A DNA stretch of 13,387 nt from Acidimicrobiales bacterium (GCA_024641625.1 JAHECQ010000045.1:1652-15038); one strand, 5' to 3'. Numbered from the stretch's first letter, positions 1-7,385 are shown. Notes: generated by a model from the letters alone, not told the origin. Made by a program: numbers and translations.

Positions 1-579
1 CAGACGCCGGAACTCTGGGTTCGTGGCCAAACGAGGAGAAACTATCGATGGCGCCACCGAGCGAAGCGTGCCCCAGTCCGAGATTCGCTGATGGACACCA
101 TCCATGAACAACTCGGGGTCAACACCCCAGTCATAGGCGTCGTCCGCGCTCAATCGAGCGAAACCCCCAATCAACACCAGACCGCTGATGCGGTCCGGTC
201 GCATAGCGGCCAGCATCGTGCACATCGCGGTGCCCTCGGAGATACCCATCAACGTGACGCGCTCGATTCCCAGCGCGTCCATCACCGCCAGCACGTCCCG
301 AGAACGTTGCTCCAAAGTTGGGTGTCCGGCCGAGGCACCCGAGATCCCGTGGCCCCGCTTCTCCACGAGGACCAGTCGGGCCATCGATGCGAGCTGTCTG
401 AACCAGCTCCCATACCCCGGGATTTCCCACAACACCTCGATCGTGTTGCCCATCCCATTGACAACGACCAGATCAGCAGGGCCATCACCAACAACCTGAT
501 AGCCGATAGCGGTTCCGTCCGCTGCAGAAACAAACTCCGGATCAGGTACCTCGACCACAACGACATCGTTGCACGCCAC
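1..579 (-). CDS. Alpha/beta-fold hydrolase, 5' part, cut by the left edge
   Basis: The frame reads from a GTG at 577-579 (M-A-C-N-D-V-V-V-V-E) to the window edge without a stop, so about 193 residues are visible and the C-terminus is missing. Visible motifs are an N-terminal strand with FVSAADGTAIGYQVVGDGPA, then LVVVNGMGN, LVEKRGHGISG (oxyanion-hole side region), and the nucleophile elbow G-I-S-E-G (codons near 231-245), followed by LVLIGGFARL. In actinobacteria this subtype (GxSEG followed by a YGxxARL-like strand) commonly sits N-terminal to a class III adenylate cyclase domain in one polypeptide. Whether that fusion exists here cannot be seen. No ATG or clear Shine-Dalgarno precedes the frame; a second GTG at 556-558 is an alternative start. 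An in-frame TGA lies at 610-612. The substrate is unknown. The hydrolase fold is well supported; the cyclase link is inference. Confidence 0.8.
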   Translation of the reverse strand, partial: MACNDVVVVEVPDPEFVSAADGTAIGYQVVGDGPADLVVVNGMGNTIEVLWEIPGYGSWFRQLASMARLVLVEKRGHGISGASAGHPTLEQRSRDVLAVMDALGIERVTLMGISEGTAMCTMLAAMRPDRISGLVLIGGFARLSADDAYDWGVDPELFMDGVHQRISDWGTLRSVAPSIVSPRLATNPEFRRL

Positions 580-609
580 CCGGCATCGCCACTCGGATTG
601 AGCTGAAAT

Positions 610-801
610 TCAGCTCCAAGACCATCCCAACCTGTCGGTTGCCGGCATCCGCGTCTCGTCCAAACTTGTGGAGTCTGTTGATTTGAATGGGCTGCTGCCG
701 TACGGAACGGTTGAACTGGAGGCTGGCTGGAGCAGTACGGTAACCCAGTGCTTGGTTGCCTGTAGAAGAGCGTCCCAGTCGTCCAGTATTGGGTTTGTCA
801 T
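610..801 (-). CDS. Orphan short ORF or 3' gene remnant, unrecognised
   Basis: From the ATG at 799-801 the frame gives 63 residues, starting MTNPILDDWDALLQATKHW and ending in GWSWS. The frame stays open upstream of the ATG to a TAG at 898-900, reading protein-like sequence (PPADQYPGVLRLRVQRGLIE...) but offering no ATG, GTG or TTG there. This suits the 3' end of a gene that lost its 5' part better than a complete small gene. No Shine-Dalgarno is seen. It is in the same frame as the alpha/beta hydrolase downstream and is separated from it by the TGA at 610-612. Third-position GC is lower than in the confident genes. I recognise no family. It may be non-coding. Confidence 0.2.
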   Translation of the reverse strand: MTNPILDDWDALLQATKHWVTVLLQPASSSTVPYGSSPFKSTDSTSLDETRMPATDRLGWSWS

Positions 802-935
802 CTCGACGTAGTTCTTGGCTTCGTCCTGGAGCCCATGCTCAATGAGCCCTCGCTGAACGCGAAGGCGAAGGACGCCGGGATATTGGTCGGCCGGTGGCTA
901 GCGGGTTCGTGGTGCCATGAGCGCCTTGACGGTCG

Positions 936-1070
936 TTGCTCTGCTCGCGGCAACGAGAGGTTCAGCTGTATCGAGGACAGCTCCCGTCTCCGGGAAGACC
1001 GACCATCGCCTGGCGTCAGGATCGGGTGGACTTCTGGGTCGAGATTGCCAGCGGAAACAAGACCGACCAC
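936..1070 (+). pseudogene. Probable IS30-family transposase N-terminal fragment
   Basis: The frame opens after a TGA at 927-929 and reads ...REVQLYRGQLPSPGRPTIA then WRQDRVDFWVEIASGNKTD. The pattern G-R-P-x-(I/V)-A-x-R-x-D-R-x-x-F-W-x-x-I-A-x-G resembles the short N-terminal region found before the HTH in many actinobacterial IS30-type transposases. After about residue 45 the likeness stops and the frame ends at a TAG (1146-1148). No DDE catalytic region, terminal inverted repeat or target duplication is visible, so this would be a dead shard. The assignment rests on motif memory from a short stretch. Codon third positions are mixed, which would suit a decaying insertion. Confidence 0.35.
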
Positions 1071-1108
1071 GAATCAAACCCGGAGATGTCGCCGTGGCAA
1101 ACGATGGG

Positions 1109-1134
1109 GCCCCGCCCGGAGATGCGGGCGGGGC
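1109..1134. terminator. Perfect 10-bp GC hairpin, possible terminator
   Basis: GCCCCGCCCG (1109-1118) and CGGGCGGGGC (1125-1134) are exact reverse complements around the 6-nt loop GAGATG. The hairpin lies 32-57 nt past the stop of the minus-strand ScyD-like remnant, where a terminator for that gene would sit. On the minus strand it is followed by only a weak T-run (ATCGTTTGCC), and on the plus strand by no T-run. Function as a terminator is inference. Confidence 0.45.
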
Positions 1135-1166
1135 GCTCCGATCGTTAGCGATTTACCTGCATCGCT

Positions 1167-1559
1167 CTACCTGCCGAAGGGCGGTACCGAGACGTTGTCG
1201 ATTCTGACGACCTCACCCGTCAGTGAGACGACAAACGCAGTGTTTCCAATGAACTCGAGAGACGTGGGCCGATCCAAGACGATCTCGTCTCCCAGGCTGT
1301 CGACCACGGGTGTGAAGGTCCCGTCCGCCCCGACCCGCAACAGTCTGCCCGTGTCCGGCAATGCCGGAGAACCTTCGCCCAATCCATCCCAATCGCCTTG
1401 GGACAAGGCATACAGTGTCCTGCCCCGGCCGAACTCGACGTCGACAATGAGGCTGGCACCCGACGCCAGCACGTCAGCGCTTGGCGCGTTTGCGTTGAAC
1501 GTCAAGACCTTCCCGTCCGCGGGAAGATGGGGGCTCGGTCCTGCCTGCGCCATGTACAC
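1167..1559 (-). pseudogene. ScyD/ScyE-family protein, C-terminal remnant
   Basis: The frame from the GTG at 1557-1559 reads 130 residues to a TAG at 1167-1169. It closely fits the end of the secreted ScyD/ScyE family of beta-propeller proteins: a VYMAQAGPSPHLPADGKVL blade start, then GASLIVDVEFGRGRTLYALS, GSPALPDTGRLLRVGADGTF, and the terminal blade RPTSLEFIGNTAFVVSLTGE followed by VVRIDNV. Family members are usually several hundred residues with a signal peptide; both the signal peptide and the first roughly two thirds are absent. The same frame meets a TGA at 1584-1586, and no other frame upstream continues the family pattern. I therefore call it a truncated gene, not a short functional protein. 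The retained part shows no internal stop, so the loss could be fairly recent. The family call is motif-based. Confidence 0.6.
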
Positions 1560-1573
1560 CGACCTTTCAACCG

Positions 1574-1747
1574 ATGAATGTCGTCACCGTGGGGCAGGTA
1601 GCCGGGGCGACGAGGCCCGGCATCGACCACATTGCGTTGAGTGATCATCTGGCGGCGGCCGACGTGTGGGGGTGGACGAATACCTTGGCCGGCGACCGGC
1701 TTTCGGATCACGAGGGCGCCGGCGCCGACATCGCGCTCGCTGGGTGA
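1574..1747 (+). pseudogene. C-terminal tail of an endonuclease/exonuclease/phosphatase-like protein
   Basis: The frame has 57 codons from an ATG at 1574-1576 (probably an internal codon) to the TGA at 1745-1747. It reads MNVVTVGQVAGATRPGIDHI, then a stretch with GWTNTLAGDRLSDHEGAGAD. The combination I-D-H-I ... (L/R)SDH near the C-terminus is the hallmark of the DNase I-like EEP superfamily, where the final Asp-His belongs to the active site. Third positions are GC-rich. The rest of such an enzyme (N-terminal Asn, Glu and central His motifs) is missing: bases upstream belong to the oppositely oriented ScyD-like remnant. The 5' edges of the two fragments lie only about 14 nt apart, marking a recombination scar. 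Another hydrolase with an SDH end is possible. Confidence 0.45.
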
Positions 1748-1799
1748 TCCGGACCCCGACGGATCTGACGGCGTCGGACCCTTCGGCGTTTGCGTTGCC

Positions 1800-3089
1800 T
1801 CAGTCGGTGTCATCCTCGTTGTCGGTTCCGGTGGAAGCTTCACCCAGCCGGGGCACGGTATCGCTGCCGCGGCGGAGTCGCTGTCGTATGGAACGGGCGG
1901 CGTCGGCACTTTGGGCTCCGACGTCATGCAGGGAGTCGACGAGGGTGGGTCGTGGCGGCATTTGGATCGGGTCGTAGTCGAGGAGTCGTTGGCCGGCGAA
2001 CCAGGCGGTCAGCTCGTTGAGGTCTTGGGTGGCCCGTTCGAGGTGGCGGGATTGGATGGGGGCGAACCCGTCCATGGCGGCCGGGGACAGGATCCGGGTT
2101 TGGGTTTCGCGTAACTGTTGGAGCAGCGCCTGGTCCTGATCGAGGTGTTCTCGTAGGGCGTTTCGTGCGTACTCGACGGCCGCTTGGAGGTGGTGGGGTT
2201 CGTGCTGTTTGATGTGTTCGAGCCTGAGCTGGTGCCACAGCGAGTGGTTGTGTTCGGCGACGATGAGCAGGGCCAATGTTTCGGGGAGTAGTTCGTCGGA
2301 CAGCAGTTCTTGGGCGGCGGACGCCCTGGCCCGGGGCCGCCGGCCGGTGTCGGCGTCGGCGAGTTGAAGCCGGACATGGGCCCGCAGCTTCTCCAAATCT
2401 CGGGTGATGGCGGGGCCGAGAGCAGCGACCGAGTCCCAATCGGCGTTGGGGAGGCCTTTCCCGGCGAAGACGTGACCGGTGAGGCCTTCGAGGGTTCGAC
2501 GATCTCCGAGGACGTCGCCGAGGCGCTCTGCCCGTAGGAGTGTGGCAATCCGGTCGACTTTGTCCTCGACTCGTTCGACGGCGACTTCGATCTCGCGGAT
2601 CGCGGTCCGTAACGCGAGACCGATGGCCGCAGATTGGAGAGCGAGCGCTCGTTCGGGGCCGATGTCGACAGGTTCCCAGTCGAGGTTCCCGACGAACCCG
2701 CGCGGGTCTCGGACAAAGGAGCGGAACGCTCCGCTGCCGGCGGGGATCGCGCCGTTGTCCTGCAGGAGTTGCGCGCTGCGGTCCGTGTGGCGGATGTACT
2801 GAACCGAAGTGACCCCATCAGCGAACCCCGACGCGTAGACGGCGACTGCGTCCGCGGCGACGCCGGCGGAAACCGTCGCGACTTCCTTTGGACGTTCCCC
2901 CGTAATCCAGGCGACCAGATCGTCAACCGCCTTGTTCGAGCCGCCGACGAGGACGCCCTGATCGTCGGCCCAAACCAGGAATTCGTTCCCGTCGGCCGCC
3001 TTGCGTCGACGCCCCCACGCGGCCATCAAGACCACCGCCGGACTGCGTAGAGAACCGCGGGAAGCGAGGTTGGGCCCATCGGTGTCCAT
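1800..3089 (-). CDS. Unrecognised 429-aa helical protein, divergent from SIR2 gene
   Basis: I recognise no named family. The visible layout is a basic patch (GRRRK, ~26-30), a mixed alpha/beta region (EFLVWADDQGVLVGGSNKAV ~36-55), and a small-residue stretch (~70-92) that is not a convincing membrane helix. Next comes GSGAFRSFVRDPRGFVGNLDW (~118-138), then a strong amphipathic, probably coiled-coil helix (RTAIREIEVAVERVEDKVDR ~161-180) leading into LLRAERLGDVLGDRRTL. A long helical C-terminal half rich in His, Gln and Leu follows (~255-370), ending in an acidic tail (TGTDNEDDTD). The start used is the ATG at 3087-3089, with GGAG about 10 nt upstream; an internal ATG at 3024-3026 (MAAWGRRRK) is a real alternative. 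It lies 71 bp from the divergent SIR2-family gene, so the two could share a control region. No catalytic motif is evident; an adaptor, sensor or inhibitor of the neighbour is possible but unproved. Confidence 0.8.
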   Translation of the reverse strand: MDTDGPNLASRGSLRSPAVVLMAAWGRRRKAADGNEFLVWADDQGVLVGGSNKAVDDLVAWITGERPKEVATVSAGVAADAVAVYASGFADGVTSVQYIRHTDRSAQLLQDNGAIPAGSGAFRSFVRDPRGFVGNLDWEPVDIGPERALALQSAAIGLALRTAIREIEVAVERVEDKVDRIATLLRAERLGDVLGDRRTLEGLTGHVFAGKGLPNADWDSVAALGPAITRDLEKLRAHVRLQLADADTGRRPRARASAAQELLSDELLPETLALLIVAEHNHSLWHQLRLEHIKQHEPHHLQAAVEYARNALREHLDQDQALLQQLRETQTRILSPAAMDGFAPIQSRHLERATQDLNELTAWFAGQRLLDYDPIQMPPRPTLVDSLHDVGAQSADAARSIRQRLRRGSDTVPRLGEASTGTDNEDDTD

Positions 3090-3148
3090 CGTGCCATGAC
3101 TCCGACGCCAGAGCGGCGCTCGAGCGCAAACATGACCCTCGGCGCGAC

Positions 3149-3154
3149 TAGATT
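3149..3154 (+). promoter_or_regulatory. -10 box TAGATT of a leaderless SIR2-family transcript
   Basis: TAGATT fits the actinobacterial TANNNT -10 element and ends exactly 6 nt before the GTG at 3161, which places +1 on the start codon. No Shine-Dalgarno is present in that gap. A -35 element resembling TTGACA is not visible at the usual spacing. This box also supports the choice of the GTG start. Confidence 0.5.
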
Positions 3155-3160
3155 CCGCAG

Positions 3161-4429
3161 GTGGACATCCCTGGGGTGCTCATCCGTTCGATTCAGGCGG
3201 GCGAGTGTGTGGCGTTCGTCGGTGCCGGCTTTTCCGCACCCGCCGTTCCGCAGTGGTCACATCTCCTCGAGGACATTGCTCAGACCGAGCGTCTTTCGAT
3301 CGCCACTCGCGAGCGTGTGAGTCGACTCGTCGAGCGGGGAACGAGCAAGGATCTCGAGGCCTCCGCCCAAATCCTGCGCGACGAACTCGGCCCCGACGAC
3401 TTCGGCCAGACGCTCAGCCGCGCAGTGGGTGAGCCGGTCTTGGATGAACGCATGCGTGGGAGGATCGAGGCGTTGCTCGGTATCCCGTTTCGGGCGATCC
3501 TGACCACGAACTTCGATGGCATTCTCGATGGGCGTGATCCTGGTCGCGACGCCTATCTCGATGTGCTGCGGCCATCGGGCCATCGCTGGTGGGATCAGCG
3601 TTTCTGGAACCCCGAACGGAGCCGCCAGACCATCGTCAACTTGCATGGCAGCACTGCGACGGGAAATGACATCGTCTTCACCCGGGAGGACTATCGGCGT
3701 CGCCTCTACGCCAATCCCGGTTACGTCACCTTCCTTCGGTCGGTCATGGCAACGACCACCGTTCTCTACCTCGGGTTCTCGTTCACCGACGCCTACCTCG
3801 ACGAGCTTCGATCCGAGATCCTGGCGCTGCTGGCATACCGGGGCGGCGACCGGCCAATCGCCTACGCACTGCTCAACGATGTCACACCGGACGAGATCGA
3901 CTACGCCCGACGACACGAGGGCATCGAAATCATCTCGTACCCATCCGAACCCGACTTTGCCGGTTTCGACGAGGCGCTCACATCGATCCATCGAGCGACC
4001 GATCCGTCGCGGACACTGGGAATGCTGCTCAGCGATGCTCGGGTCGTGTGGATCGATCCGGCCTCGGACCTCGTCGAGTACGGCATGGGCTTTCTCCAGG
4101 GGGCAGCAGTAGCCAGTGGGGCACACGCAACCATCGACCGGTTCGACAGCGTGGATGCTGCCCTGGAGTCGATCGAGACCAACGGTGCGCAGCTCGTCGT
4201 GACACGATGGGGTCATGGTCTGGGCCCTGACGGCGGGTCCACGGCCGAACATGTCCTCGGCGAGGTCCGACGACGAGATCTGCGAGTACCGGTCGTCGTC
4301 TTCGCGTCTGGCGATCACGCCGACGACAACAAACGATCGGCGATGGGCCTCGGAGCGACGAGCTTCGAGTTCACCTGGGAAGGACTGTTCCAGGAGATCG
4401 AGCGGATCTTCCGACCCGCGTCGCTCTGA
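3161..4429 (+). CDS. SIR2-family NAD-binding protein with C-terminal receiver-like domain
   Basis: The 422-aa product starts at a GTG supported by an upstream -10 box. Residues 1-280 form a SIR2-like Rossmann domain: GAGFS (21-25, NAD-binding loop), LTTNFD (114-119, with Asn117 and Asp119), NLHGS with His162 in the catalytic position, and YLGFSFTD (203-210). These motifs are intact, so NAD binding and NAD hydrolysis are plausible. Prokaryotic SIR2 proteins of this type are often NAD-depleting effectors in anti-phage systems. Residues ~293-420 read like a response-regulator receiver fold: VVWIDP (Asp299 at the acidic-pair position), a DAALESI helix, QLVVTRWG where the phosphoacceptor Asp strand should be, VPVVVFASG, and GATSFEF near the end. 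The phosphoacceptor Asp is replaced (T/R), so it would be a pseudoreceiver used for sensing or binding. It is divergent from the 429-aa gene and convergent with the cyclase gene. The SIR2 call is firm; the receiver call is inference from pattern. Confidence 0.9.
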   Translation: MDIPGVLIRSIQAGECVAFVGAGFSAPAVPQWSHLLEDIAQTERLSIATRERVSRLVERGTSKDLEASAQILRDELGPDDFGQTLSRAVGEPVLDERMRGRIEALLGIPFRAILTTNFDGILDGRDPGRDAYLDVLRPSGHRWWDQRFWNPERSRQTIVNLHGSTATGNDIVFTREDYRRRLYANPGYVTFLRSVMATTTVLYLGFSFTDAYLDELRSEILALLAYRGGDRPIAYALLNDVTPDEIDYARRHEGIEIISYPSEPDFAGFDEALTSIHRATDPSRTLGMLLSDARVVWIDPASDLVEYGMGFLQGAAVASGAHATIDRFDSVDAALESIETNGAQLVVTRWGHGLGPDGGSTAEHVLGEVRRRDLRVPVVVFASGDHADDNKRSAMGLGATSFEFTWEGLFQEIERIFRPASL

Positions 4430-4434
4430 CTGGT

Positions 4435-4617
4435 TCCCTCAACAAGGCCACGGGATTCACTCCCACGCACCTGAAGCAGTTGGCCGGGATCTCGCAGCTG
4501 TTCCTCTCAGCCCACAACCCGAAACACCTCGGCCGACTCCAGCTCCACGAGCGCCTCGGACTTTCGATGGATCCATCCACCGTTGCGAGGATGGAATGGG
4601 GCTGTGGCTTGAGCTAG
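4435..4617 (+). pseudogene. Coding-like shard after the SIR2 gene, unrecognised
   Basis: In the frame beginning at 4435, different from the SIR2 frame, the DNA reads SLNKATGFTPTHLKQLAGIS, then QLFLSAHNPKHLGRLQLHER, LGLSMDP and on to a TAG at 4615-4617. Most codons in the first ~45 end in G or C, a coding signature for this genome. There is no start codon or Shine-Dalgarno, and upstream the frame only shadows the SIR2 gene, so this looks like the 3' end of a lost gene. Its TAG overlaps the stop of the convergent cyclase gene. The family is unknown, and chance coding bias is possible. Confidence 0.3.
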
Positions 4618-7256
4618 AGGTCGGCGAGCCAGTCTTTGGCTTCCTCGTAGATCTCCTCGATCGAGCTGTGGTCGAGGGGGTTGTGGTCGAGGAGGCCGAC
4701 CTGGCCGCGGAGCTGTCGGTAGACGATGGTGGAGAGGAAGTTTTGGGTTGGTTCGGGTGCTCGGCGGATGGCCGTGAGCCAACGGCGGCACAGGTCATGG
4801 CGTTCCAACGCCCAGGCGAGCATCGCGGGCGCCAAGAGCAGGTCGGGCAGGCCATTGTCAGCGGCGTCGTCGCGCAGGGTGCGTTCCGTGAGGGCGAGCC
4901 GGTCCAACGTCGTCCTGACATCTCCGGTTGCCGCGGCCGACTCGGCAGTTTGAAGGCTGCTCCACCAACCCAACGCGGTCAATGATCCGAACACTTCCTC
5001 GGACTCCCGATGGTGTTGCATCGCGACCTGATTCGCGACAACGGGCTCGGTGGTGAGTAACAGGGCGGCCTTCAGAGTCTGGAACTCCTGTCGTGACCGG
5101 TCATAGGGGCGAGCCTCGATGCGACCTTCGACCTGCGAAATGATTTCGAGGGCCGCTTCAACCTGGCCGACAAGGGCAAGGAACACGGCCCGATAGAGGC
5201 GGGCGAGATCAGCGATGCTCTCGGCACCGGACGCCTCGGCCAGGTCATGACCTTCGTCGAGCAGCGCCAGAGCTCGATCGTGATCGCGGAACGCGATCAT
5301 CCATGAACTCATGATTTGAGCCCATGCCAGTTCCTCGGGACGGCTGCCGCCACCGAAGATGTCGGCCGCCTTCCGCGAACCTCGCTCTATCCACTCCTGT
5401 CTTCGGCACGAGAGCCCGGCGGCCCCGGCAGCCAGATTGAGAACGCCAGTTTGGGAGGCACTCAGAGGGAGTTGTCCCAGGTACTGATCGATCCGGTCGA
5501 TCGTCGTCGACGCCCGCCCCCCGGTGGTCCAGGCTGCGTAGCCGGTGAGACCGCCGATCAGGTCTGTCAGCTCGTCAACTCGTCCTGCCTCGGCGAGCCG
5601 GGTTTCGACAAGCCGGTGGTCGTCATAGTGCCGGTTGGCCCACGCAGCCAGGCTCGCCGAGGTGTACCACTCTTCACGCGTGTGGGAGCAGATGTGGCGA
5701 ATCACCCATTGGGTATGCGTTTCGAGAAAGCGATCGGGATCACCTGACAGCCAGTGTTGCTGCGCAAAGAGCTTGACGGTTTCGAGGAGCCGGTGGCGGC
5801 CGTCGCCGTCGCGGGCGACGAGGCTGCGATCGACGAGCCCGGCCAGGGTGTGTCCGACTGAACCGACTTCGAGTGTGCGGGAGGCTGCTTCCACATCGGT
5901 GGCGGCGAAACTCGACGGGAACGCGGCAAGCAACATGAGTAGTTCGCGTTGGTGCAGGTCGAGCGTGCCCCAAGTGTCCTCTAACACGGCGATGAGGCTG
6001 GCCTGTCGACGGCTTCGACCTCTACGTCCCTGGGTGAGCAGTTCGAACCGTTGGTCGAGTCGGTCGGCCAGCTCGGCCACGGTGTACTGGCGGAGCTGGG
6101 AGGCGGCCAGCTCGATGGCGAGCGGTAGCCCATCAAGTTGGGTGCAGATCCGACTGACCGTGTCGAGGCGGTCCGGCTCGACCGGCGCGCCCACCCGCGC
6201 TGCGGTCGCGATGAACAGCTCGACTGCGGGGGAGGCCAAGTCAACGTCGACGTCCAGGGGAGGGACGTGGACGTGGCGTTCGTCGACGAGTTGAAGGGGT
6301 TCGCGGCTGGTGGCCAGCAACTTGGGACCCGTGGTGGCCTCGAGGAGTATGTCGACCACGTCGGCTACGTCGTCGGTGATGTGTTCACAGTTGTCGAGCA
6401 CCAAGAGCATGTCCCGATCCGAGATCAGCTCGGCAAGGGCCTCCACCAGATCAGTCCCAGACACAGACAACCCCGCGGCGGTGGCGATCGCTTCGACCAC
6501 CTGTTCGGCCCCGCCGGCGGGGACCAGGTCGACGAACCAGACTCCATCGACAAACTGGTCGGCCAGCTCGGCCGCGACCGCGGTGGCCAGGCGGGTCTTG
6601 CCGGTGCCACCGATGCCGAGCAGGGTGACAAGCCGATGGTCGGAGACGAGCCCGCTGATCTGGCCAATGTCGTCCTTGCGGCCCACAAGGGGGGTGCGCT
6701 CGACCGGCAGATTGTGGCGGACGACTTCCAGGCTGCGCAGGGCCGGGAACGATTCGACTCCGAATTGGAACAGGTGTTCACGGGCAGAGAGGTCTTTCAG
6801 ACGGTGCTCGCCGACATCGACGAGGTTCTCGGCTTCGAGGAGGCCCGCTGCGACTGCCGAGATGAGGATCTGGCCCCCGTGGCCGGCCGACATGATCCGC
6901 GCTGCCCGGTTCAGCGCAGGACCGAAATAGTCGCCGTCGCGTTCCTGAGCCTCTCCGGTGTGGACCCCGATGCGCACCCGTATCGGGGCCTCTGGGGGCC
7001 ACTGCGCGGCACGCAGGGCTTCCTGGGCGGCCTGAGCTGCAGCCAGGGCGTCCGCAGCCCGATCGAAGGCGGCCGAGAACGCGTCTCCCGCCGTGGTGAA
7101 CACGTACCCACCGCTGCGCTCGATGGCCTGGCGGAGGAGCCGGTCGTGCAATTCGAGCGCGATTTCCATCTGGGAGGGATGGTCCTCCCACAGCCGGGTC
7201 GAGCCCTCCACGTCGGTAAACAGAAACGTCACCGTCCCTGTTGGTCGCTCAACCAT
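4614..7256 (-). CDS. Class III adenylate/guanylate cyclase-STAND ATPase fusion
   Basis: The product is 880 aa from the ATG at 7254-7256 (MVERPTGTVTFLFTDVEGST, the usual family start); the frame also allows a GTG at 7308-7310. Residues 1-~170 are a class III cyclase domain: metal-binding Asp15 in FTDVEGS, Asp58 in TTAGDAF, Asp109 in DYFGP, and the transition-state Asn116/Arg120 pair in ALNRAAR. The purine-selecting Lys is replaced by Thr54, so nucleotide choice and activity are uncertain. Next is a LuxR/AfsR-type STAND ATPase: GIGGTGKT (214-221, Walker A), MLLVLDN (~283-289, Walker B), LLATSREP (~313-320), GLPLAIEL (376-383). The rest is helical and TPR-like, probably a ligand- or partner-sensing solenoid. 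No C-terminal LuxR HTH is present. It would act in the cytoplasm, making a cyclic nucleotide when the STAND module switches. It diverges from the giant gene across ~540 bp. Confidence 0.92.
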   Translation of the reverse strand: MVERPTGTVTFLFTDVEGSTRLWEDHPSQMEIALELHDRLLRQAIERSGGYVFTTAGDAFSAAFDRAADALAAAQAAQEALRAAQWPPEAPIRVRIGVHTGEAQERDGDYFGPALNRAARIMSAGHGGQILISAVAAGLLEAENLVDVGEHRLKDLSAREHLFQFGVESFPALRSLEVVRHNLPVERTPLVGRKDDIGQISGLVSDHRLVTLLGIGGTGKTRLATAVAAELADQFVDGVWFVDLVPAGGAEQVVEAIATAAGLSVSGTDLVEALAELISDRDMLLVLDNCEHITDDVADVVDILLEATTGPKLLATSREPLQLVDERHVHVPPLDVDVDLASPAVELFIATAARVGAPVEPDRLDTVSRICTQLDGLPLAIELAASQLRQYTVAELADRLDQRFELLTQGRRGRSRRQASLIAVLEDTWGTLDLHQRELLMLLAAFPSSFAATDVEAASRTLEVGSVGHTLAGLVDRSLVARDGDGRHRLLETVKLFAQQHWLSGDPDRFLETHTQWVIRHICSHTREEWYTSASLAAWANRHYDDHRLVETRLAEAGRVDELTDLIGGLTGYAAWTTGGRASTTIDRIDQYLGQLPLSASQTGVLNLAAGAAGLSCRRQEWIERGSRKAADIFGGGSRPEELAWAQIMSSWMIAFRDHDRALALLDEGHDLAEASGAESIADLARLYRAVFLALVGQVEAALEIISQVEGRIEARPYDRSRQEFQTLKAALLLTTEPVVANQVAMQHHRESEEVFGSLTALGWWSSLQTAESAAATGDVRTTLDRLALTERTLRDDAADNGLPDLLLAPAMLAWALERHDLCRRWLTAIRRAPEPTQNFLSTIVYRQLRGQVGLLDHNPLDHSSIEEIYEEAKDWLADL

Positions 7257-7385
7257 GGCCCAGATGGTCGCGCGTCCACCCGTACCACGTCGAGGGAACC
7301 TCTCGGACACGGGTCGAGCAAGGCCGGACTCGCTTGGCCGATCGCGCCCCAGGTGTCGCTGAGCAGAGATGCGACGGCGAGTGGG

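Noticed and set aside
835..1644. Plus-strand 269-codon ORF across the scar zone
   Set aside because: It is antisense to the clear ScyD-like remnant and its composition is not protein-like.
1924..2926. Overlapping minus-strand ORFs in other frames of the 429-aa gene
   Set aside because: They are dominated by Pro, Arg, Thr and Ser with no domain features. The 1800-3089 frame has balanced composition and helical periodicity.
4566..4577. 12-bp perfect palindrome GATGGATCCATC
   Set aside because: It has no spacer or T-run and no second copy. A single short palindrome is expected by chance and sits inside the coding-like shard.
7257..7310. 18-residue N-terminal extension of the cyclase
   Set aside because: The family normally begins a few residues before the TVTFLFTDVEGS motif, and the extension is Arg/Gly-rich, so the ATG at 7254-7256 is preferred.
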